Origin: Lumbricus terrestris
Lineage: Eukaryota; Annelida; Clitellata; Crassiclitellata; Lumbricidae
NCBI GenBank assembly: GCA_949752735.1
Contig: OX457052.1
Span: 18,640,649-18,704,648, forward strand
Direction: 5' to 3'
Length of the DNA: 64,000 nucleotides
The notes beneath the pieces are model-generated. The model searched no databases, was not told the origin of the DNA, and saw only the letters and a list, made by a program, of their open reading frames with translations. Position 1 is the stretch's first letter. Each line of letters starts with the position of its first letter. The position numbers and the translations under genes are program-made. Shown in pieces: positions 55,886 to 64,000 of this stretch.

Positions 55886-56746
55886 ATTATTCTATGTGTA
55901 CGATCCAAGCGTAAGCCTATATAGGCCTATTTGCGTATATATATATAGGTCATAAAATATACATGATATCCATATAATTTATGCGTCCACCGTCAATGTA
56001 GTAGATAACAATAACGTGTCTATATTACATGTACATGTATACTTGCTCACTGAGACGAATCACACACATTTATCACTCCACAACATGCTACGCATAATGC
56101 ATGCTACATGTATACATATACACATATATGCATGTATGTAGAATATGGATGCATTCATATTAATATATATATATATATATGTTTATGTAGGTATACAGGT
56201 ATAGTTTTGGTTAACGATCGACGTTGCCATTAAAAGATGATTATTGCTGCCCTCCTCCTTTATACCGGTTTGTTATTATAATTACACATGAATACATATG
56301 AATGTATTGTATATTCTATACATGATGAAATATATATTATATATTAATATAATCACTACCGCATATAATATATATATATATATATATCAGCACCAAAGTT
56401 AATTTGTCATTGTCAACATAATAGCAGTGATAGCCTACATATTTCAATCTGACAGCAAATTTCTGTATCATGCAGAGCACATGATTTGTTTTGTCGAACC
56501 ATTTCTACGATTTTAACTGGGTCAGCTGCTTTTTATCCCGGGCCACTCATGCCCCCCCCCCCATCAACCGATGTAGCAGTTGATATGGCAGGCGAGCCGC
56601 TTCGTCAAACATGAATGGGTCGGCGAAAGTTTCCCTCCACTATGCGATGTCCTGTCAAATGCTTTGTGTTACTCATGCCTATAATGTGTAGAATTAGAAA
56701 TGTGATGTGCAAAGAACATGATGAGGTAGGGAAATAAGATTCTTTT

Positions 56747-56982
56747 AATAATAATAATAATAATCTTTTCTTTAATTGAGCGCCTGCAAGACGCACTGCG
56801 CTTTACATCTACAAGTTATGCAGTAATCTTAATTAAACTTAACTACTAACTGAACAGACAGCTTTTGCAATTACAACGGCGCTAATAGCAGCCTACAAAG
56901 CATATCCGCCCAACGGGGGCTCGAACCTGCTACCTCTCGCACTCTTGGCCAGCGTGTTAACCATTACTCTACCGGGCCCCGG
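56747..56982 (-). mobile_element. tRNA-derived SINE (family B) with (ATT)n tail
   Basis: On the - strand it reads GGGGCCCGGTAGAGTAATGG, then GCAGGTTCGAGCCCCCGTTG, GTAGGCTGCTATTAGCGC and an (ATT)n tail, matching 19942-20177 almost throughout. Confidence 0.88.
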
Positions 56983-57117
56983 TAGCAATGCACTATCATT
57001 TTTCGGTTGGTTTATGTTATGCTTTACATAATATGCGTGTAGTAGTTGTAGTGGTAGCTTAATTATTAGTATACTAGTAGCGTAGGTAGCGTAGTCTATA
57101 TAGCAGCAGCTGCAGTT

Positions 57118-57290
57118 GCGGTGGTGGTGGTGGTGCAAGGTGGTTATGATGGTGATGGTGGGGGATGTTGGTGGTGGGGGTGGGGTGGGGGTTGGGGTGG
57201 TAGTCTTGGTGGTAGTAATAGTAGCCATGATAATAATGATTATGATGATGATGAGGATAATAATAGTAATATTACTGTAATAATAATCTC
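57118..57290 (+). repeat. G-rich (GGT)n / (GAT)n tract
   Basis: GGTGGTGGTGG runs change into GTGGGGGTGGGGTGGGGG and then ATGATGATGA / AATAAT tracts. Several runs of four or more G could form a G-quadruplex. Confidence 0.85.
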
Positions 57291-57659
57291 AACGCCAAGG
57301 ATTGCATTCAGAGACATATTTCGGGATGGTTGTAAAGCCCGCATGGTACGAGGCCTGATTTCTCGGAGATTCGTATTTTAGTCTACTCCTAAAAATTTTT
57401 TATAAATGCTGATGGATCATTGATACCTCGGGAAAAAAATAATGGAACAATGCGATTCGTTCCGTAGACCTTTAGGTCTACAGAGAGAGACTGAGAGAGC
57501 AATAAGGAAAGACATGTAGGGACAAAGGCGCATTCGAGGTCATTGTAAGACATGAAATTAAACAATCAGGTAACGTAAATGTAGCTGATGCTTACGTTTC
57601 ACGCTCTTCCCCCCGCCTCCAACTGGATAATAGACCAGATACAGAGGCACAGAGACAGA

Positions 57660-57668
57660 GAAACACAT

Positions 57669-57767
<99 letters not shown>

Positions 57768-57862
57768 CAGAGACAGAGACAGAGACAAAGACAGAGACAG
57801 AGACAGACAGAGACAGACAGAGAGACAGAGAGAGACAGAGACAGAGACAGAGAGACAGAGAG
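57660..57862 (+). repeat. (GA)n then (GACAGA)n microsatellite
   Basis: About 75 bp of pure AGAGAG is followed by GACAGA hexamers. The poly-Ser/Leu and Arg/Glu-rich frames here are artefacts. Confidence 0.97.
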
Positions 57863-58322
57863 CTAATAAAATAATTATAGTTCTCGTTCAGTGGTACACA
57901 TGGACATGGTCATGGTGCTGTGCACGATCTGTTAGTTGAATCACAAACACGGCATTAGCAATTTCTACATATGATGACCTTGTGTTAGTGGTCAAGTGGC
58001 TTAATATGACACACCGTAGACCTATGCATGGGGATCGAAATTCCGTCACTGAGGTTTAAATTATTGACTCCGCTATGGTCAATGTGCATTGGTTAGTGTG
58101 ATATTCTTGCATGGTGCACACCACACGGTATACATAGGCCTAAAGACGCTATATTGAGTGTTTTGATAAGTTTGTATAGAAACACTCATATAATTATATA
58201 CAATTATACATTATGTGCGAGTACATAGGCTAAGGTGTAAACACACAATTATGACAAAACAAGTAGATATATATGATCATACATAAACTATTATAATATA
58301 TTATGTGTGTGTGTATATATAT

Positions 58323-58545
58323 AAGACAGAGGCCAGATAGACAGAGACAGAGACAAAGGCAGACCGAGGGCGAGAGAGAGTCAGACAGACAGACAGACAG
58401 ACAGACAAAGACAGAGGCAGAAAGAGGAAGAAGAGACAGAGACAGACAGACAGACAGACAGACAAAGACAGACAGACAGAGAAAGACAGAGGCAGACAGA
58501 GGCATACAGACAGGTATAGTGAGAAACAGAGGAAGATGAAGAAGC
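58323..58545 (+). repeat. (GACA)n/(GACAGA)n microsatellite
   Basis: CAGACAGACAGA blocks alternate with AGAGGCAGA and AAAGACAGA variants for about 220 bp. It has the same base unit as 57660-57862. Confidence 0.93.
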
Positions 58546-58805
58546 ACACACAACATTACATGCAACATAGACCTACATTGTATAATAGCCTAAAGCTGAT
58601 GCTCGATATACGAGTAAGTAAGTGTACGTGTTTTGCTTCGTCAAAGTCAACGTGAGCGATCTTTGCTATTCTTTCGCACTTTGTTTCAAGCGTGACCCGC
58701 AGCAGCAGCGGACTTTGATGAGGAGCATCTTTTTGTTCTCAGTGGATCTCTGTTTATCGTTTGCGGTCGGTGTTTGGTAGTTGGAGAGCGGCGTCGGGCA
58801 GTACC

Positions 58806-58850
58806 ACCCGGGGGTTGGTGGGGAGGGGTGTTGGGGAGGGGAGGGAGTCA
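58806..58850 (+). repeat. G-rich tract, potential G-quadruplex
   Basis: At least five runs of three or more G (GGGGG, GGGG, GGGG, GGGG, GGGG, GGG) occur within 45 bp, separated by short T/A/GT loops, in a GC-richer neighbourhood. Confidence 0.7.
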
Positions 58851-59368
58851 GCGGAGTGCCACCTGAAACTGTGCGTTCCGTTCTAGAGTGACTCGTTCAA
58901 CTTCACTCTCTAAAAAAAGACGGCGATAAACTTCCCAAATGATGTAACTCGAGGCAGAGCTTCAAATAATATTTCCATTATTATAGACGTTGGCGGCATT
59001 ATATGTTGTTATAACACTGAGTGTATGTAGGCCTAGGCCAACGTTATGAAACGGCATTGGAATTTGCACTTTGGCATGTATACTATTATATAGTATAGAC
59101 ATTGGCAGGTTTATCTGTTGTAATATTATGAAAATAACAGTAGGCCTATACCGATAGGCCTACTAAGGCTACATTGGATTAATGGCTTAACGACAAATCG
59201 CATTTGGTTTTCCAGTCGCATTTTAGTACATATATCGTCGATAAAGTGTTAGAAATTGCACTATAGTATCAGAGCCAGCATTATCCACCTGCTTAGAGTT
59301 AAAACTAAAACGTGATCGAATTTGGTAAGCATGCATACTAGGCCTATAGGAAAATAGGCCTATACAAT

Positions 59369-59375
<7 letters not shown>

Positions 59376-59400
<25 letters not shown>

Positions 59401-59402
59401 AT
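59376..59402 (+). repeat. (TA)n microsatellite
   Basis: About thirteen TA units, preceded by ACATG. Confidence 0.9.
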
Positions 59403-59804
59403 GTGCATGTTTTTGTGCTTACGCCATATGAATAAATATACTACAGGATAATGTGTATAATTATTTCAGCGTCAGTGGTCCACATAGATCGACAAGAAAC
59501 TGTACAAGGGAATCGTTTTATAGCTGGCTGGTGTTAATGCTCCTTATCTTGTTGTGTTATAATATGCACTCCAACACAGTACACGCCAAGGGCGCATGGC
59601 CTACATCCAGGGCCGGCGCCAGAGTATTTGGCACCCTAGGCGAACCTGTCGCACTGCGCCCCCCCGCGCCCACGGCAACTAAGATTGAATTAATATTAAC
59701 TTTCACAAAGGAATGCTATGGTGCCTTTTGTTTTAATTCGTATTTGCATTCAATAGAAAGAAGAAGAATAGAATAGAACATGTATAATCTATATAATGGT
59801 ATAT

Positions 59805-59872
59805 TCGTTTATACGGTATTATCACAGAATAGATAAAGCTACGCTTTATCTATTCTGTGGTATTATACCGGT
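59805..59872. repeat. Short perfect palindrome inside the hAT remnant
   Basis: ATCACAGAATAGATAAAGC is followed at once by its inverse GCTTTATCTATTCTGTG, giving a hairpin of about 17 bp with almost no loop, next to an ACCGGTA palindrome. Confidence 0.85.
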
Positions 59873-59881
59873 AATGTAATT

Positions 59882-60190
59882 TCAAAACTTCATTTTTCGC
59901 GCTTTTGCTTTAGCAAATGTAGAAACGAGTTCCATCAGTTCAATGTCTTTGGCAATGTCATGTTCAATTGACAGAGTAGCTAGTCCAACAAGTCTTTCTT
60001 GTAGCATGGACGTTCGCAAATATGTTTTTATCAGTTTGAGCTTAGAGAAGCTTCGCTCACCACTAGCCACAGAAACTGGAAGTGTCAAGAGAATTCGCAG
60101 AGCTATAACAGTGTTGGGGACACTATCTGTTAGATTATTTTTCAATATAAAGTTTAGTACATCATGTGGCGATGTACACAGGTCTTGCAA
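59882..60190 (-). pseudogene. hAT transposase C-terminal (dimerisation) fragment
   Basis: The 102-codon frame includes LLTLPVSVASGERSFSKLKL, then TYLRTSMLQERLVGLATLSI and a basic AKAKARKMKF end. LPVSVASGERSFSKLKLIK with a following RL-LA--SIE is the conserved C-terminal dimerisation signature of hAT (zinc-finger MYM/TTF-type) transposases. DNA-binding and catalytic portions are absent. Confidence 0.88.
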
Positions 60191-61043
60191 CTCGTCTTGA
60201 AATGGCTTTCAGTTCACTGCTTAGATCAACTGCATCAATATCTTTTTACATTTGTACAAAAGTAAAACTAAATATCTTACCTAAAGTATTTAAGTAGCCA
60301 GTCGACGGCAATCGAATTTCAAATATTTAATTCATTTTCAATTTTCAATATTTATGTTATATTTACACGCCAGATTTTGATTTCGAAATGACGTCACCGG
60401 ATGTGGCGTTATTTCCTATAACGTAAGTAAGTAAACTAGTGATCAAATTTATACTATGCAATTCGTTTCATCTAGCGGGAAAAATAAAATGTAATATATT
60501 GCAATAACACTTTAAATATTAATATAAATTAACTAAAAATTAAAACTTTTAGTGCCGCGGCTGCCGCCCCAGAAATTTGCCGCCCTAGGCGGCCGCCTAG
60601 TTCGCCTAGTGGTTAAACCGGGCCTGCCTACATCTATAGAGGTCCTTGAGAAGGCCTAGATATATAGGGATTACGTTTTAGACCGATAATCTTCTCTTTC
60701 CGTGCACATAAAAGAAATCTTTCTTGAGAACCGACTTTAAAATGCACAGGCCTACGGCTGCCTACCTATATAATTTTTATTAAGTTCCTTAGCACCTTAC
60801 GACCAAGTTGCATTGGCTGCTAGTCGCAGTTAGTATAGTCTATAAAGTAGGCCTATATGTAATGACCGTAACTATGGCATCTGTTTCGTATAGGCATACT
60901 GTCCCCGTCGACAAATTTCCTGATCGTGATCCAATTTATATGCAGCCCACTGGTGCTGATGTTCCTTATCTTGTTAAGCGTTAAGCCTATGTAAAATTAT
61001 AATTATTCTATAAGCACTCAAACAACCAAGGGATCCTCTAGCC

Positions 61044-61045
<2 letters not shown>

Positions 61046-61074
<29 letters not shown>
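61046..61074 (+). repeat. (TA)n microsatellite
   Basis: A run of about fourteen TA units. Confidence 0.9.
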
Positions 61075-61419
61075 GATATCTATATAATGGCCTACATCTC
61101 TAGGTCCGTGATTATATTAAGGCGTCAGGGGGTCTTTACAATGGGTCTATAGACTACAGACAATTTATGCCAATGATGATCGAGGCTGCTGGTCACATTA
61201 ATTTCAAGTGTGTAGGCTATAATTATTATAGCCTGCACGAATTTCTCAATATCTATAAATCGACGCGTTTAAGTTTTATGTCCTAAGGTTAGGATTTCGT
61301 TGTGAAATATTTTCATTCCACACGAAATTAATATTGATAAGCTGCACGTATAGCCTATAGGCCTACTGAGGAAGGGATGTCTTATAGGCTACGTAGACGC
61401 TAAGAAACTATTGACCTAC

Positions 61420-61421
<2 letters not shown>

Positions 61422-61479
<58 letters not shown>
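61422..61479 (+). repeat. (TA)n microsatellite, ~28 units
   Basis: About 57 bp of pure AT, bounded by ACAATTA and GGCCTAGCCTA. Confidence 0.95.
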
Positions 61480-61480
<1 letters not shown>

Positions 61481-61802
61481 CCTAGCCTACTCTTTACTGG
61501 CGTCAGGTTCTTGGTGCAGGCTTTATAATTATTATTGGTTTTAAAAGAATCATTCGAATATCTATAATAATATAGTCGAGAATTGATATCTTGTTGAAAA
61601 GTCACCCGCTTCTATAAAAAGTGCACTATATATATAGAGCGACACTGATGAAATGAGAGCGGCGAAACGTGCGCGACAGTTGATGCAATGTGCACAACAT
61701 CGTTTCACGGGATACACTGATAAGATAGCGCCGTATACCTCACATGTTATAGACCCTATAGAGACATAAATTTCCTAAGCCCCCGACTAAGCCAATCTGG
61801 GT

Positions 61803-61878
61803 ATATATATATATTGATTGATATTATCATAGTATATATATATATATCATATATGCTATGATAATGTCAATCTTTGGC
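61803..61878. repeat. AT-rich imperfect palindrome
   Basis: ATTGATTGATATTATCATAG and its inverse CTATGATAATGTCAATC flank a (TA)n/TCATATATG core. The arms are 17-20 bp. Confidence 0.8.
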
Positions 61879-63169
61879 AGTCTGAAAGCGGCGTTGACAT
61901 CCAGCTATTGTCGCGTGTGGCATATGACCTAACTGACATTTATTTCGATAAGAAATTCAATCAAATTCCAAACGAGAGTGACTCACACGCCACATTGGGA
62001 AGCGGTAAGGACCTCATCTAGCCTATAGGCCTACCACAGAACAGTGGTGGCATAGCAAGATCTATCAGAACCTTGGTGGCATAGGATAGAGATCGTTGAG
62101 AGACAACTGCACTGGATGAAGTCACACTGCTAAACGATAATGGGAACACGGATTAGATACATAAGTTTATATAACGAAGGCAGTTCGTGTAAATGACTTT
62201 GGAACTGAAGTAGTATTTTCGTTTAATAAAAGTCGGGTTGACAACAGGACTTTTCTAAAAGGAATTTTTAAACTAGGCTACACAACCAGCAATTTCAATC
62301 TGGTGTGCTCTTCGGCGGAAAAATTCCTGACGACGCTTTTTGTCGTTCGCCGGAAATTTTCACAAAAACTTTCAAAGTCGCCGTCGAGAAAATCTGATGA
62401 CCTTTTTTCTCTTTTTTAGTCATTCACCAAACATTTTTCTTTCTGCCGTATTTTTCACTGCACAACCCCTTCCTTCCTTACATTCCGGTCTTCCATGTAT
62501 GATAAATCGGCTGCAGTTACCTTTTTATAATGATTTTCACTGCACAAGATTATTTTCACAACTGCACAAATTCATTTAGACTAGGCCTACCACTGCAGAT
62601 TTTGTGTACAACTGCACGTTAGTAAAAGCCCTGGTTAACACCGCAGCCCGGTACAAAAAGTTAACATGTCCCAACACGACGTGGCCATGGCAGCCAATAT
62701 GAGACATGACAATATGAGGCAAGACATGACATAGGCCTAATAATTATGTAGGCTAATAAAGAAAAGTAAAGTTGATGTTATTTTTTACAGAGCATTTTGC
62801 TATATTGAATGGATAGATTTGCCCACTCCTCCACTTCTGAAGGGTTCCTGCTACGACAAGTAGGCTAGTGCTGTCCTGGACTCCAGCTGGTCCGCTCTGA
62901 GCGAAGTGACCTTGGCTGCTTTGGCAAGACGATCACACAGTCATGGGCTAGAGTAGGCCTATGCCTAGCCTACTGGTACTGTGAATTGCCTTTCAGGTTA
63001 CCAATAATAATTCAAGACCAATTGCATATTTTCGTGTTGCAACACCTCTCGAGGCTTTACACGAATGGGGATTATATTATTTGGATTCAATACCGTAGTT
63101 AATATGTTTTGTAAGTCTTGTGGTTCTAATACAGAGGCAGGGCGCGCACAATATAGGCCTTCTTCTTCT

Positions 63170-63830
63170 TCATGTTCTCTGCCCCACGGCAGGTTCGAAC
63201 TTCCGACGGCGCCACTCTTCCCGGTGTTGAGCCTCTTCTTTCAGTTTCCCATAACCTTCAACCAGCATCCAGTCCAGTAGTTTCTGTCTTTGTCTTCCTC
63301 TTTTTCTTTTTCCCTCGGTTCTTCCTTCAATGATCACTTTCAGAAGGGATTCTCCTCTCAGGATGTGTCCTATCCATTTCTTTTGTCTCATCTTTATTGT
63401 ATCCAACATTGCTCTTTCCTCTTCTACTCGCTGTAGCACCTCCTCGTTTGATACATGTTCAGTCCAACTAATCCTCTCCATCTTCCTCCATAACCACATT
63501 TCAAAAGCCTCCAGTCTTCTAGTATCTGCTTTCCTTAGAGTCCACGTTTCTGATCCATATAGTGTTACACTCCATATCAATGTTTTAATCATTCTTTTCT
63601 TGAGATTCCTACTCAATCCTCCTCTCAGCAATTCTTTCCTCTTCATGAATGCCTCCTTCCCCATTGCTATTCTTCTCCTGATTTCGCTATGGCATTTTGT
63701 ATCTGTTGTAACCACACTCCCTAAGTAACAGAACTCTCCGACCTGTTCTACCTTCTCTCCGTTGATTATTATCGTTACTGTTGTTTCCTTCTTCCTGCTG
63801 ATCTTCATTACTTTAGTAATTGCTAATATA
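63170..63830 (-). mobile_element. LINE reverse transcriptase 3' fragment, RTE-like
   Basis: The - strand frame 63170-63808 (212 codons) starts near KTKVMKIS-like sequence and includes VEQVGEFCYLGSVVTTD, RRRIAMGKEAFMKRKELL, TLIWSVTLYGSETWTLRKAD, RRLEAFEMWLWRKMERISW and KKWIGHILRGESLLK. These are the post-YADD C-terminal signatures of RTE-type RT proteins. The catalytic half is missing. It differs in sequence from the fragment at 38295-39620, so it is a separate family or subfamily. Confidence 0.83.
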
Positions 63831-64000
63831 GGCCTATGTTCCAGTAAATATTTAAGTACCGGTATAGAATCACCTGTTGACCTGATAGACCCGATGGGAA
63901 CTTAGGGACAACACGCGCAGGTATAGGCCTATAGCCTAATCGCTAAAACTGCCAAAAGCCAAATACAACAAATATTTACCAGGTGTATATATTTGCCTTC

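Larger units (their letters stand above)
59608..60626 (-). mobile_element. hAT transposon remnant with transposase C-terminus
   Basis: The termini are CAGGGCCGG at the left and the inverse of CAGGCCCGG at the right, with an exact 8-bp duplication CCTACATC (59600-59607 and 60627-60634). The - strand frame 59882-60190 encodes the hAT dimerisation region. Most of the transposase is missing, so this is an internally deleted copy. Confidence 0.92.
49600..64000. other. Gene-free, repeat-rich region enriched for TAGGCCTA
   Basis: No host gene exon is supported in these 14.4 kb. The region holds microsatellites, one family B SINE, a hAT remnant and an RTE-like LINE fragment. GC-richer, CpG-containing patches at about 51935-51970, 53155-53300 and 58670-58900 could be regulatory or 5' UTR sequence of a gene further downstream; nothing more can be said. 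The 8-mer TAGGCCTA recurs throughout. Confidence 0.6.

Noticed and set aside
55491..55908. Three overlapping minus-strand frames of 90-110 codons
   Set aside because: Products of a degenerate pentamer repeat; Tyr/Cys/Ile/Leu composition is repeat driven.
57121..57381. Gly-rich 86-codon frame
   Set aside because: Generated by the GGT/GGGGT low-complexity tract.
57558..57866. Ser/Leu-rich and Arg/Glu-rich frames of 76-92 codons
   Set aside because: Products of the GA/GACAGA simple repeat.

Overview
This window is animal (metazoan) genomic DNA. It has intron-rich genes with GT-AG splice sites, metazoan gene families, tRNA-derived SINEs, CR1-like and RTE-like LINE remnants, hAT, mariner and piggyBac-type non-autonomous transposons, and many microsatellites. 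I would guess a marine invertebrate, perhaps a deuterostome such as an echinoderm, but the species assignment is a low-confidence impression.

Two protein-coding genes are readable, both on the + strand. The first (3154-12447) is a complete plastin/fimbrin. Twelve coding exons join in phase to give 629 residues, essentially the length of vertebrate plastins: an N-terminal EF-hand headpiece followed by four calponin-homology domains. The second (27769-39926, or from 19524 with an alternative first exon) is a membrane-anchored OTULIN/OTULINL-family protein of about 992 residues. It has an N-terminal transmembrane helix, one very long 665-residue exon (low complexity, coiled coil, acidic and RS-rich stretches, and a 21-cysteine region), and a C-terminal OTU-like domain in four exons. 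The catalytic cysteine of that domain reads as serine, so it looks like a pseudo-deubiquitinase.

Region by region: 1-3153 is upstream sequence with a small piggyBac-type element and a 473-bp hAT-type element that ends only 20 bp before the plastin start codon. 3154-12447 is plastin, with SINE, LINE and MITE insertions in its introns. 12448-19000 is T-rich non-coding DNA with MITEs. 19020-19704 is a GC/CpG-richer patch that could be the promoter and first exon of the OTULIN-like gene. 19705-28143 is intron or intergenic DNA with a near-intact CR1-like LINE reverse transcriptase ORF on the - strand. 28144-39926 holds the OTULIN-like exons, with a frameshifted RTE-like LINE in the last intron. 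39927-49000 is T-rich non-coding DNA with a mariner fold-back element and a 1-kb hAT element. 49600-64000 has no gene I can support. It is rich in simple repeats, contains a hAT remnant with transposase coding sequence and an RTE-like LINE fragment, and is strikingly enriched for the palindrome TAGGCCTA, which is nearly absent from the first 49 kb.

The two genes are not obviously functionally linked: plastin bundles actin, and the OTULIN-like protein belongs to the linear-ubiquitin hydrolase family. Exon boundaries were derived by hand from reading frame, splice consensus and remembered family similarity, without any alignment or transcript data.
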